43,367 nucleotides of DNA from Comamonas aquatica NBRC 14918 (GTDB lineage Bacteria > Pseudomonadota > Gammaproteobacteria > Burkholderiales > Burkholderiaceae_C), in NCBI RefSeq assembly GCF_000739875.1, contig NZ_BBJR01000002.1:1-43367 (forward strand), in the 5' to 3' direction. The notes beneath the pieces are model-generated. The model was not told the DNA's origin. It searched no databases and was given only the letters and a program-made list of their open reading frames with translations. The first letter of the stretch is position 1. Each line of letters opens with the position of its first letter. The position numbers and the translations under genes are program-made. Shown here piece by piece: positions 1 through 8,499 of this stretch.

Positions 1-1153
1 TGCTGACATTGACCTCCTCGGTCGCCACGCGCTTGAGCGTGGAGTACAGCGTGGTGGTCTTGCCCGATCCCGTGGGGCCGGTGACCAGGATGATGCCGTG
101 GGGCCGCTGCACCAGCGACTCCCAGCGCGCGGCATCGTGGGGCGTGAAGCCCAGCTGATCGAGCTGCTTGATGGTGTTGTCCGGGTCGAAGATGCGCATC
201 ACCATCTTCTCGCCGAAGGCCGTCGGCAAGGTGGACAGGCGCATTTCCACCTCTTCGCCACGCGGATTGCGGGTCTTGATGCGGCCATCCTGCGGCCGGC
301 GCTTTTCGACCACGTCCATGCGCCCCAGCAGCTTGACGCGGGCCAGCATGGCATTGAGCACGCCCATGGGCATGCGGTAGACGGAGTGCAGCACCCCGTC
401 GATGCGAAAACGGATCACGCCCTGCTCGCGCCGGGGCTCCAGGTGGATGTCGCTGGCGCGCTGATCGAAGGCGTACTGCCACAGCCAGTCCACCACGCGG
501 ATCACCCCGGTGTCGTTGGCATCGAGCTGCTTGTTGCTGCGCCCCAGCTCCACCAGTTGCTCGAAGCTGGCCGCGGCCGACGCTCCGCCGCTGCGCTGCG
601 CCGAACGCACCGAGTTGGCCAGGGCAAAGAACTCCGCCGTGTAGCGCTGGATGTCCGCCGGATTGGCCATCACACGGCGCACGTTCTTGCGGGTCTGGCG
701 CTCCACCTCGGCCACCCAGTGCTGCACAAAGGGCTCGGCCGTGGCGATCACGATCTCGCTGTGTCCGACCTGCACCGGCAACACCTTGTGCCGCTGTGCA
801 TAGGGCGCGCTCATGGCCTCGCCCACGCGCCCCACATCCACCTTCAGCGGATCGATGCGCTGGTAGCCCATTCCAGTGCTGGCCGCGACAAAGGCCGTCA
901 GGCTCTCCAGGTCCAGCGGCACCCCGTCGCTGGCCCGCGTGACGCCCACGCTGGCCAGACGGATCAAGGGGTGCTGGCTGCTCTCGGCCGTGGCGCAGCG
1001 CGCATGCACACGCTCGGCCTCGGCCGCGTCGATCACGCCATCCTCGCGCAGCCACTGCAGCACCAGCCGCCACTCCAGGGCACAGCCGCTGTGGGGGCCG
1101 TCCACGGCGCGCAAGGACAAGGAAGAGGCGGAAGGGGCTAGGGATGCGTTCAT
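1..1153 (-). CDS. GspE/PilB-family secretion ATPase (3' end outside window)
   Basis: Hexameric ATPase of the GspE/PulE/PilB family, which powers type II secretion or type IV pilus assembly from the cytoplasmic face of the inner membrane. Translating the minus strand from ATG 1153 gives about 384 residues with no stop before the window edge. The first ~150 residues are a divergent N-terminal domain. The middle has the family pattern ASDIHLEP, then FRIDGVLH, then GRMDVVEKRRPQDGRI. A Walker A motif GPTGSGKTTT lies near residue 356, followed by LYSTLKR. The Walker B box, Asp and His boxes and the usual C-terminal four-Cys zinc site would lie beyond the edge. Its neighbours are not secretion or pilus genes, so it is probably an orphan ATPase. 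Whether it serves pili or type II secretion cannot be decided from this fragment. Confidence 0.9.
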   Translation of the reverse strand, partial: MNASLAPSASSLSLRAVDGPHSGCALEWRLVLQWLREDGVIDAAEAERVHARCATAESSQHPLIRLASVGVTRASDGVPLDLESLTAFVAASTGMGYQRIDPLKVDVGRVGEAMSAPYAQRHKVLPVQVGHSEIVIATAEPFVQHWVAEVERQTRKNVRRVMANPADIQRYTAEFFALANSVRSAQRSGGASAAASFEQLVELGRSNKQLDANDTGVIRVVDWLWQYAFDQRASDIHLEPRREQGVIRFRIDGVLHSVYRMPMGVLNAMLARVKLLGRMDVVEKRRPQDGRIKTRNPRGEEVEMRLSTLPTAFGEKMVMRIFDPDNTIKQLDQLGFTPHDAARWESLVQRPHGIILVTGPTGSGKTTTLYSTLKRVATEEVNVS

Positions 1154-1219
1154 GGCGTGCCAGGAAGTCGGTCGTCAACGGACATTGTGCCGCCTTGGCC
1201 CACCCTGGGGCCGGTCCAC

Positions 1220-1552
1220 TCAGGCGTAGGTATCGACCTGGACGCCCAGTGGGCTGTAGTTGGGGCGTTCCTCGGTGCCCTCGGCAACCTGCGGGGAACT
1301 GGCCTTACCCGCCGACTTTTGCTGCGCCTGCTGTTGCTGCAAAGCCTGGATCTGCGCCTGGATGGCCTGGATCTGGGCCTGCAGCATCTTCGCGGTCTGC
1401 ACCTTCAGCTTTGCCTCCATGTCGGAGTTGGCCGTGTCCTTGAGCTTCTGGGTCAGCTCCTTGAGCTTGCCCTGCAACTTGGCGATCTGGCTGGACACAT
1501 TGGATGCACTGGTGGCAGCTCCCGGGCTGCTGGAGATGGCGGAAACAGACAT
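1220..1552 (-). CDS. FlxA-like small coiled-coil protein
   Basis: A 110-residue protein of unknown function that resembles the FlxA-like family. The N-terminus is Ser/Ala-rich (MSVSAISSSPG). Residues ~20-85 form a long amphipathic helix with Lys, Leu and Gln heptads, including QIQAIQAQIQAL and a Gln run, which predicts a coiled coil. The tail is polar. It has no signal peptide or membrane segment. ATG 1552 is preferred; a GTG at 1561 would add three residues. It lies 66 bp upstream of the secretion ATPase on the same strand and may share its transcript. FlxA of E. coli is in the flagellar FliA regulon, but no flagellar gene or FliA promoter is visible here, so the role stays open. Confidence 0.7.
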   Translation of the reverse strand: MSVSAISSSPGAATSASNVSSQIAKLQGKLKELTQKLKDTANSDMEAKLKVQTAKMLQAQIQAIQAQIQALQQQQAQQKSAGKASSPQVAEGTEERPNYSPLGVQVDTYA

Positions 1553-1606
1553 ATCGGACACCGTAGAAACAAAAAGAAAGCGACCAGTGTAGGTCTTTCG
1601 CCGGCC

Positions 1607-2407
1607 TTAGTCTGCGGACAGATCCGCCGCTGGCTCGATGCGCTTGAACACCTTGAGCCACTTGGTCGCCGGCAGGCCCCAGCGCGCCTGCACGGCCTCG
1701 GCCCGGGCCTGCAGTTCCTCGCGCGCCAGCGGTGTGGCCACGCGCTGCGCCAGCACGATGGTGTTGCCCTCGCGCGTCGGTCGGAAGGCCCAGACATGGC
1801 CTGCGCCGAAGGCCTCGGTGATCTTGTCCAGGCTGCGCTGGTAGCTCGAGGCCCGGCCGAACAGGTTGACCGTCATGCTGCCCTCGGGGGTGAGCATGGC
1901 GCGGCAGTCGGCATAGAACTCCACGCTGTCCAGCACCGGTGCGGCCGCGTTGTGGTCGTACAGGTCCACCTGCAGGGCATCGACCGCGCCTTGCCAGCGC
2001 GGCTGGAGGATCTCCAGCGAGGCATCGCCCAGCACCACCTCCAGCATGTCGTTGTCCGGCGGCAGCTTGAACCAGCTGCGGCAGATGTTGACCACCAGCG
2101 GGTTGATTTCGATGGCGGCGGTGCGCATCTTGAGCTTCTTGTAGTGGAACTTGGTCAGCGCGGCCGCGCCCAGGCCCAACTGCACAGCGCGGCGCTCGGC
2201 CACGCTGTCGGGGTCGACGAACAGCAGCCAAGCCATCATGCGCTGCACGTATTCCAGGTCGATCTCGAACGGCTCCTTGAGCTTCATCGAACCCTGCACC
2301 CAGGGCGTACCCAGATGCAGGTAGCGGGCCACGCCATCGTCCGAGACGCTGACCTGGGGCAGGCCGTCGTCGCCCGATGTGCTGGAGTTCTTCTTGCGTG
2401 CTGCCAC
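1607..2407 (-). CDS. Spermidine-synthase-fold methyltransferase-like protein
   Basis: A 266-residue cytoplasmic protein with the Rossmann fold of the SpeE family. The hydrophobic strand then QLGLGAAALTKF stands where true spermidine synthases carry the GGGDGG nucleotide loop. AIEINPLVVNICRSWF resembles the acidic ribose-binding strand and VVLGDA the next one. VDLYDHNAAAP replaces the catalytic DxxD segment. Because the glycine-aspartate loop is altered, polyamine synthesis is doubtful, and it is better called a spermidine-synthase-like protein. The start lies 3 bp after the stop of the upstream glycosylase gene, so the two are probably translationally coupled. The substrate is unknown. Confidence 0.8.
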   Translation of the reverse strand: MAARKKNSSTSGDDGLPQVSVSDDGVARYLHLGTPWVQGSMKLKEPFEIDLEYVQRMMAWLLFVDPDSVAERRAVQLGLGAAALTKFHYKKLKMRTAAIEINPLVVNICRSWFKLPPDNDMLEVVLGDASLEILQPRWQGAVDALQVDLYDHNAAAPVLDSVEFYADCRAMLTPEGSMTVNLFGRASSYQRSLDKITEAFGAGHVWAFRPTREGNTIVLAQRVATPLAREELQARAEAVQARWGLPATKWLKVFKRIEPAADLSAD

Positions 2408-2410
2408 GGT

Positions 2411-2947
2411 TCAATCGTCTTTCTGTAAAAGGCCCGCCGCCTGCATCACCGCGCGCCACGCGGCCAGCTTGCGCTCGAAGCTCCACGCGGCGTTCGCCGG
2501 GCTGGTCGAAGGCAACTGGTACACCTGCAGCCCCAGGCCGGCAAGCTGGCGGGCGTGCTTGTAGCTCTCGCCGCCGTTGTGCGCCACGGCCTGCAGCTGC
2601 GGACACGCGGTGCGCAGTGCCGCGAAGTCGTTGACCTGCGGCACGCGAATGGCGCTGTCCAGGCTGCCGCGGCGCTCACAGCTGTCGTACACATCCCACA
2701 GCCCCAGGCCCCGCGCCAGCAGCCATTCGCAGCGCGCGCCATAGGCATCTCGCCCGGGCTGCGGCACGGTGGGCCACAGGGCCGCCAGGATGGGCCAGAA
2801 CTTGTTCTGCGGATGGGCGTAGTACTGCTGCGCCTGCAGCGAGGCCACACCGGGAAAGCTGCCCAGGATCACCAGCCGCGTGCGGCCGTCGGCCACCGGG
2901 GCCAGCCCCTGCAGACGGTCGTTGGAAGAGCAAGGCATCACGGACAT
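2411..2947 (-). CDS. Deoxyinosine (hypoxanthine) DNA glycosylase family protein
   Basis: A member of the uracil-DNA-glycosylase superfamily, in the branch annotated as DNA-deoxyinosine glycosylase, which removes hypoxanthine produced by adenine deamination. The hallmark is LVILGSFPG near the N-terminus followed by QQYYAHPQNKFW. VAHNGGESYKH and QLPSTSPANA form the second active-site region near the C-terminus. About 178 residues, normal for the family. ATG 2947 is preferred because a CACAAT -10-like box (2956-2961) ends 8 nt before it; ATG 2974 would lie upstream of that box. It is followed after 3 bp by the spermidine-synthase-like gene. Confidence 0.82.
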   Translation of the reverse strand: MSVMPCSSNDRLQGLAPVADGRTRLVILGSFPGVASLQAQQYYAHPQNKFWPILAALWPTVPQPGRDAYGARCEWLLARGLGLWDVYDSCERRGSLDSAIRVPQVNDFAALRTACPQLQAVAHNGGESYKHARQLAGLGLQVYQLPSTSPANAAWSFERKLAAWRAVMQAAGLLQKDD

Positions 2948-3057
2948 GGCGCCCGATTGTGCGGGCAAATGCATGGCGGTGTGCCCTGCACAGGATTAGA
3001 AAACATAGCTGGCTGCGCAGACTTGGCGAGGGCTGAAGGCATAAAACATGCAGATTC

Positions 3058-3894
3058 TCAGTCCGTGGCAGCCACCGGCCAGGCCGGCAGGCCACGCAGC
3101 GCCGCGCGGGCGTTGCGGCCCGTGGCCTGGGCCAGCGCAGACAGCGGCAGGCCGCGCAGCCGTGCCACCTCGGCCGCGATGCGCGGCAGCTCGGCACTGG
3201 TGTTGCGCCCCTGGGGCTGGCCAGCGGCGCGCTGCTCGGCCGTGGTGTAGAGCCAGTGCGGGGGAATGTCGGGGGCATCGGTCTCCAGCACCAGGCTGTC
3301 CAGCGGCAGGCGGGCCGCCAGCTCGCGCAGCTTCAGCGCACGCTCATAGGTCACGGCACCGCCGAAGCCCAGCTTGAAGCCCAGGTCAATGAAGGCCTGG
3401 GCCTGCTGGGCGCTGCCATTGAAGGCATGGGCAATGCCCCCCACCACCGGTGTGGCCCGCAAGGTCTTGAGCAGGCGGTCGCTGCTCTTGCGCACATGCA
3501 GGATCACGGGCAGGCCGAACTCCCGCGCCAGCTGCACCTGCTGCTCGTAGAACCAGATCTGGCGCTCCGCCTCCAGGCCGGGCACAAAGAAGTCCAGACC
3601 GATCTCCCCCAGCGCCACCAGGTGGGGGTCGTCCCGGTGCTGCGCCAGCCAGTGGCGCAAGGCGGCAATATCGCCCTCCTGCGCCTGCGGGGTGTACAGG
3701 GGGTGGATGCCCAGGGCATAGCTGTCGCCGTGCTGGTGGGCCAGGGCCACCACCTCCGCCCAGTGGGTGCGCTGCACGGCGGGAATCACCAGGTGCGCCA
3801 CGCCGGCCTGCCGGGCCACGGCACGCACCTGGGCGCGGTCTGGGCTGAATTCCGCAGCATCCAGGTGGCAATGGGTGTCGATCCAGGCAGTCAT
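3058..3894 (-). CDS. TatD family metal-dependent hydrolase
   Basis: A TIM-barrel amidohydrolase-fold nuclease of the TatD/YcfH family, acting as a 3'-5' deoxyribonuclease or other phosphoesterase in the cytoplasm. The first metal site is the N-terminal DTHCHLD. LGEIGLDFF supplies the bridging Glu and the following strand, VILHVRKSSD the next His, IAHAFNGS another His, and LVLETDAPDIPP the final Asp. Length 278 aa is typical (about 260-280). It reads away from the chemoreceptor downstream of its start. The physiological substrate cannot be told from sequence, and several paralogues per genome are usual. Confidence 0.92.
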   Translation of the reverse strand: MTAWIDTHCHLDAAEFSPDRAQVRAVARQAGVAHLVIPAVQRTHWAEVVALAHQHGDSYALGIHPLYTPQAQEGDIAALRHWLAQHRDDPHLVALGEIGLDFFVPGLEAERQIWFYEQQVQLAREFGLPVILHVRKSSDRLLKTLRATPVVGGIAHAFNGSAQQAQAFIDLGFKLGFGGAVTYERALKLRELAARLPLDSLVLETDAPDIPPHWLYTTAEQRAAGQPQGRNTSAELPRIAAEVARLRGLPLSALAQATGRNARAALRGLPAWPVAATD

Positions 3895-4038
3895 GGATTG
3901 ATGATGCCATGCCCCTGCCCGCCCCTCGCGGCGCTGGGTGTGCGCGCTCTCCTACAAATCACAAACAGAAACATGTGCAACATCGTTTTTCACCACCCAA
4001 ACGATGGTTCCCTGCCGCTCCCCGCACAAGGCCCTTCC

Positions 4039-5452
4039 ATGCCGCACTTTGATTGGAAACAACTGCTCAATCGCCACACCCGCAAAGCCGCAGACCAGCA
4101 GGGCCAGCTGGCCGCCATCCAGGCCGTGCAGGCCGTGATCGAGTTCGACCTGCAAGGCCATGTGCTGCATGCCAATGACAACTTCCTGCAGGCCACCGGC
4201 TACACGCTGGCAGAAATCCAGGGCCAGCACCACCGCATGTTTGTCGATGAGGCCACACGCAACAGTGCAGAGTACGCCGCGTTCTGGCAGCGGCTGGGGC
4301 AGGGCCAGCACGATGCCGGCCGCTACCGCCGCATCGCCAAGGACGGGCGCGAGATCTGGCTGCAGGCCAGCTACAACCCCATCTTCGACAGCCACGGCCA
4401 GCCCTTCAAGGTCGTCAAATACGCCACGGACATCACCGAGCAGCAGTACCGCGAGGCCGACGCCCAGGGCCAGTTGCAGGCAATTGCCAAGGTGCAGGCC
4501 ATCATCGAGTTCGAGCTGGATGGCACCATCCTGCACGCCAACGCCCTGTTCCTGCGCGCCACCGGCTATGCCCTGCACGAGATCGTGGGCCAGCACCACC
4601 GCATCTTCATGCCCCCCCGAGGACGCCCGCAGCGCCGCGTACCAGGTCTTCTGGCGCAAGCTGGCGCGCGGCGAACACGATGCCGGGGAGTACCGGCGCC
4701 TGGGCAAGCAGGGGCGCCCGATCTGGATCGAGGCCAGCTACAACCCCATCTTCGACGCCAGCGGCCGCCCCTTCAAGGTCGTCAAATACGCCACGGACAT
4801 CACGGCACGCCACATGGCGGCGGCCACGCTGCGCTCGGCGGTGGAAGGCCTGTGCGACAGCGTGCAGCGCTCGACCCAGGCCCGCACCCTGGCAGAGCAG
4901 GCCAGCCAGGTGGCCGAATCCGGGGGACACACGGTGCACGAAGTCATGGACACCATGGAGCGCATCAGCGCCAGCTCCCGCAAGATCGGCGACATCATCG
5001 GCGTCATGGACACCATCGCCTTCCAGACCAACCTGCTGGCCCTGAATGCGGCCGTCGAGGCCGCGCGTGCCGGCGAGCAGGGCCGTGGCTTTGCCGTGGT
5101 GGCTGCAGAGGTGCGCAACCTGGCGCAGCACAGCGCGGCGGCGGCCAAGGAAATCAAGCAGCTGATCGAGGTGTCCTGCCAGCAGGTGAACTGCGGCGCG
5201 GAACAGGTGCGCCAGGCCGGTCAGACCATGCAGGACATCATGGGCGCCTCCAAGCAGGTGACGACCATCATCCACGAGGTGGCCGAAGCGGCCGTGCACC
5301 AGTCGGCCCAGCTGCGTGCGGTGACCGAGGCCCTGGACCATAGACCCCAGGACCCGGCGCCCGTGCCGGAGCTGGCACCGCCGCCGGCGGTCACCAGCAT
5401 GCCGGTGTTCTCGTTTGCGCCCACCCCGCGCCCGGGCGCCCTGCTGGCCTAG
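4039..5452 (+). pseudogene. Soluble double-PAS methyl-accepting chemotaxis protein, frameshifted
   Basis: A cytoplasmic chemoreceptor with two PAS sensor domains ([17 protein letters not shown] and [16 protein letters not shown], each ending [10 protein letters not shown]) and an MCP signalling domain carrying the conserved tip [20 protein letters not shown]. It has no membrane segment, like BdlA- or Aer-type sensors. The reading frame from ATG 4039 is lost at the C7 run 4612-4618 and resumes in another frame until TAG 5450-5452. The first PAS block shows what the second should encode, so one extra C explains the break. The C-terminal half of the signalling bundle is shorter than in the two other receptors of this window and has no WxxF tether. 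It may be a pseudogene, a phase-variable gene or an assembly error. An in-frame ATG at 3973 is a less likely start. Confidence 0.85.
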
Positions 5453-5486
5453 GGGCTGCGCCCCCACAGGCCCAGGGTGGCGGCCC

Positions 5487-6164
5487 TCAGGCCAGCCGGC
5501 CCTGCACCAGACGCACCACGCGGTCGCACTTGGCGGCCAGCGATTCGTCGTGCGTGACCATGACAAACGCCGTGCCGTGGTTGCGGGCCAGTTGCAGCAT
5601 CAGAGCGAACACACTGTCGGCCGTGGATCGGTCCAGGTTGCCCGTGGGCTCGTCCGCCAGCACACAAGCGGGCTGGGCCACCAGGGCGCGGGCAATCGCC
5701 ACACGCTGGCGCTCGCCACCCGACAGTTCAGCAGGCCGGTGCTCCATGCGCTCCTTCAGGCCCACGGCCTCCAGCATGCGGGCCGCCTGCGCCAGCGCCT
5801 GCGGCCGGGTCTCGCGGCGGATGCGCAGCGGCATGGCCACGTTGTCCTGGGCGCTGAACTCGGGCAGCAGGTGGTGGAACTGGTAGATGAAGCCCAGATG
5901 CTGGTTGCGCAGCTCGCCCTGGCGTTTCGGGCTCAGGGTGTGCAGGGGCTGGCCCATCAGATGGACGCTGCCCTGGCTGGGCGCGTCCAGCCCGCCCAGC
6001 AGGTGCAGCAAGGTGCTCTTGCCCGAGCCCGAGGCCCCGACGATGGCCAGGGTCTCCCCGGCATGGACCTGCAGGTCCACGCCATGCAGCACCTGCACAT
6101 TCAGGCGCCCGTCCTCGAAACGCTTGGTGATGCTGCGCGCATCCAGGACCAGTTGCTTACTCAT
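5487..6164 (-). CDS. lolD: Lipoprotein-releasing ABC transporter ATP-binding protein LolD
   Basis: ATPase of the Lol system, which lifts outer-membrane lipoproteins from the inner membrane and passes them to LolA. It belongs to the MacB/LolD/FtsE class: Walker [10 protein letters not shown] near residue 44, signature [15 protein letters not shown], Walker [12 protein letters not shown] and H-loop MVTHDE. Length 225 aa is normal. Its ATG (6164) overlaps the last 8 bp of the permease gene, so the two are translationally coupled. It converges with the broken chemoreceptor, with only 34 bp between the stops. Confidence 0.95.
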   Translation of the reverse strand: MSKQLVLDARSITKRFEDGRLNVQVLHGVDLQVHAGETLAIVGASGSGKSTLLHLLGGLDAPSQGSVHLMGQPLHTLSPKRQGELRNQHLGFIYQFHHLLPEFSAQDNVAMPLRIRRETRPQALAQAARMLEAVGLKERMEHRPAELSGGERQRVAIARALVAQPACVLADEPTGNLDRSTADSVFALMLQLARNHGTAFVMVTHDESLAAKCDRVVRLVQGRLA

Positions 6165-7410
6165 AGCGCAGGGCCTCCGCTGGGTTCACGCGGCTGGCGC
6201 GCCAGCTGGGATAAATCGTGGCCACGAAGGCCAGAATCAGGGAAATGACGGCAATCGGCACGATGTCGCTGCTTTGCGGATCGCTGGGCATCTTGCTGAT
6301 CAGGTAGATGTCCTTGGGCAGGAAGGTGGCGCCCAGGGCGTGCTCGATGGCCGGCACAATGACGTCGATGTTCAGCGCCACACCCAGGCCCAGCAGCAGC
6401 CCGGCCAGGGTGCCGATCACCCCGACCATGGCGCCCTGCACCATGAAGATGCCCATGATGGACCCCGGCGAGGCCCCCAGGGTGCGCAGGATGGCGATGT
6501 CGGCGCGCTTGTCGGTCACCGTCATCACCAGGGTGGACACCAGGTTGAACGCGGCCACGGCCACGATCAACGTCAGGATGATGAACATCATGCGTTTTTC
6601 CAGCTGCACGGCGGCAAACCAGGTCTTGTTCTGCTGCGTCCAGTCGCGCAGGTAGAGGAACTCGGTGATCATGCCCGACAGCTCCTGCACCACACGCGGC
6701 GCCTGGTGCAGGTCCTTGAGCTTGAGGCGGATGCCGGTCGGCCCCTCCAGGCGGAAGATGCGCTGCGCATCCTCGTAATGCAGCATGACCATGGCCGAGT
6801 CGTACTCGTAGTGGCCCGAATCAAAGGTGCCCGCCACGGTCATCTGCTTGAGGCGCGGCACCACACCGGCGGGCGTCACCTGGCCGCTGGGCGCGATCAG
6901 CGTCACCACATCGCCCACGCCCACGCCCATCTGGCGCGCCAGCTCCTGGCCCAGCACGATGTTGAAGGTGCCCGGCGTCAGCAGCTTGAGCACCTCGGCA
7001 TTGGTGGCGGCCAGATCGGTCACCTCGCCCTCACGCGCAGGGTCGATGCCGCGCACGATGGCGCCCTTCATGTCCTCGCCACGGGCAATCAGCCCCTGCG
7101 CCGCCACAAAGGGCGCGGCACCAATCACCTCGGGGTGCTGCTTGGCCTGGCGCATGGTGGCGTCCACGTCCTGCAGCGCCTGGCCGTTGGGCGCAAAGAT
7201 CTCGATGTGCGACACCACGCTGAGCATGCGGTCGCGCACTTCTTTCTGAAAGCCGTTCATCACCGACAGCACGATGATGAGCGCGGCCACGCCCAGGGCG
7301 ATGCCCAGCATGGAGACCCCGGAGATGAAGGAGATGAAGCCATTGCGCCGTGTGGCGCGGCCGGCGCGCGTGTAGCGCCAGCCCAAAGCGAGTTCGTAAG
7401 GAATTTGCAT
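6157..7410 (-). CDS. lolC: Lipoprotein-releasing ABC transporter permease (LolC/LolE family)
   Basis: Inner-membrane permease that works with LolD to extract lipoproteins. It has 417 residues with the family start [14 protein letters not shown], a first membrane helix (residues ~27-50), a large periplasmic MacB-like domain, and three C-terminal helices with the FtsX-type segment [19 protein letters not shown], ending [12 protein letters not shown] 7410 begins the conserved N-terminus; the frame stays open far upstream but overlaps the rpfE-like gene. A CACAAT box (7422-7427) ends 11 nt before the ATG, suggesting a very short leader. Only one permease accompanies LolD here, so it may act as a homodimer (LolF-like); a second permease elsewhere cannot be excluded. 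Confidence 0.93.
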   Translation of the reverse strand: MQIPYELALGWRYTRAGRATRRNGFISFISGVSMLGIALGVAALIIVLSVMNGFQKEVRDRMLSVVSHIEIFAPNGQALQDVDATMRQAKQHPEVIGAAPFVAAQGLIARGEDMKGAIVRGIDPAREGEVTDLAATNAEVLKLLTPGTFNIVLGQELARQMGVGVGDVVTLIAPSGQVTPAGVVPRLKQMTVAGTFDSGHYEYDSAMVMLHYEDAQRIFRLEGPTGIRLKLKDLHQAPRVVQELSGMITEFLYLRDWTQQNKTWFAAVQLEKRMMFIILTLIVAVAAFNLVSTLVMTVTDKRADIAILRTLGASPGSIMGIFMVQGAMVGVIGTLAGLLLGLGVALNIDVIVPAIEHALGATFLPKDIYLISKMPSDPQSSDIVPIAVISLILAFVATIYPSWRASRVNPAEALRYE

Positions 7411-7460
7411 ACGTGGCCCGCATTGTGGCACTGGCCGCCGCCCGGCCTTGTCATACAAGA

Positions 7461-7489
7461 CTGACGCTGGGCAGCGGTTTAGGGACAAT
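7461..7489 (+). promoter_or_regulatory. Putative sigma-70 promoter of the rpfE-like/recJ operon
   Basis: CTGACG (7461-7466) and GACAAT (7484-7489) are separated by 17 bp, a good spacing for the main sigma factor. The -10 box ends only 8 nt before ATG 7498, so transcription should begin within about two bases of the start codon. No Shine-Dalgarno sequence could be present in the mRNA, which predicts a leaderless or nearly leaderless transcript. Confidence 0.5.
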
Positions 7490-7497
7490 ACGGCCCC

Positions 7498-8499
7498 ATG
7501 TCGCTTTCCCCGCCCGCACTGCCCGCGCCATTCCTGGCGTCGCCCGCCCCGGCCGCCGCCCACCGCCACCTGGTGCTGCCCTATGCCGCCCTGCTGGACG
7601 ACAGCTGCCAGCACCTGCTGTCCACCCTCGAGCTGCCCCAGCTGGAGCGCCTGCTGCGCAGCCTGCGCCCTGCCGGGGCAACGCCGGGCCAGCCCGACCA
7701 GCCGATTCCGCCGCACGAACGCGTGGTGGCGCGCGCCTGGGCGCTGGACGCCGAGCGGCCCGCCTGGGCCGCCCTGGCCACGCAGACCGTCGACACGCCC
7801 TGTGCCTGGCTGACGCCCTGCCACTGGACCGCCGGGGCCGACCAGGTGCGCATGGACGACCCGGCCAGCCTGCAATTGGAACTGGCCGATGCCCAGGCCC
7901 TGCACGCCCTGCTGCAACCCTGGTTTGCCCAGGATGGCCTGTCGCTGGACATCGTCACGCCGCTGCTGTGGCGCATCGCCGGTGCACCGCTGGCCGACCT
8001 GCACCCGGCCTCGCTGGACCGGGTGCTGCTGCGCGACGTCAGCCCCTGGCTGCCCAGTGCCCAGACTGCACGCACCCTGCACCGCCTGCACAGCGAGGTG
8101 CAGATGCTGCTGTACACCCACGCCTTCAACGACCGGCGCGCCGAACGCGGCCTGCAGCCGATCAACGCCTTCTGGCTGCACGGCGCGGGCCGCCTGGATG
8201 CCGACGCGCTGGCGCACAGCCAGCAGGCTGCCGCCCAGGTCCAGCTGCAGGTGGTGGACGGGCTGCGCCAGGCGGCCCTGCGCCAGGACTGGCCGGCGTG
8301 GAAGCAGGCCTGGCTGGCCGCCGATGCCGGCCCCCTGGCCGAACTGGCGCAGCATGTGGCCCAGGGCGGCCCGGCCACCCTGAGCCTGTGCGGCGAACAC
8401 CACGCCCGCAGCTGGGACAGCCAGCCACGGGGGTTGGTGGACAAGATCAAGAACGTTTTCAGCCCCCAGCGCTTTGCTGGCTTGCACCAAGCGCTATGA
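7498..8499 (+). CDS. RpfE-like / COG4255-type uncharacterised protein
   Basis: A 333-residue protein resembling the family labelled RpfE or predicted phosphoglycerate mutase of the alkaline phosphatase superfamily, found upstream of recJ in Xanthomonas and many betaproteobacteria. Visible traits are the N-terminal HLVLPYAALLDD, LTPCHWTAGADQVRMDDP in the first third, DLHPASLDRVLLRDVSPWLP in the centre, and NAFWLHGAGRL near residue 222, followed by an Ala/Gln/Leu-rich helical C-terminus ending in GLVDKIKNVFSPQ. There is no signal peptide. The final TGA overlaps the recJ ATG (ATGA), so the two are co-translated. The biochemical role is not established, and the phosphomutase label is weak because the usual metal ligands are not obvious. 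Confidence 0.75.
   Translation: MSLSPPALPAPFLASPAPAAAHRHLVLPYAALLDDSCQHLLSTLELPQLERLLRSLRPAGATPGQPDQPIPPHERVVARAWALDAERPAWAALATQTVDTPCAWLTPCHWTAGADQVRMDDPASLQLELADAQALHALLQPWFAQDGLSLDIVTPLLWRIAGAPLADLHPASLDRVLLRDVSPWLPSAQTARTLHRLHSEVQMLLYTHAFNDRRAERGLQPINAFWLHGAGRLDADALAHSQQAAAQVQLQVVDGLRQAALRQDWPAWKQAWLAADAGPLAELAQHVAQGGPATLSLCGEHHARSWDSQPRGLVDKIKNVFSPQRFAGLHQAL

Noticed and set aside
98..1141. Long rightward open frame at the left edge
   Set aside because: It is the complement of the secretion ATPase, whose minus-strand frame has the Walker A and other family motifs. The His/Leu/Gly-rich rightward translation is a shadow produced by high GC.
3256..4038. Upstream extension of the chemoreceptor frame
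   Set aside because: It runs antisense through tatD and gives a His/Gly/Gln-rich shadow protein; the PAS receptor begins at 4039.
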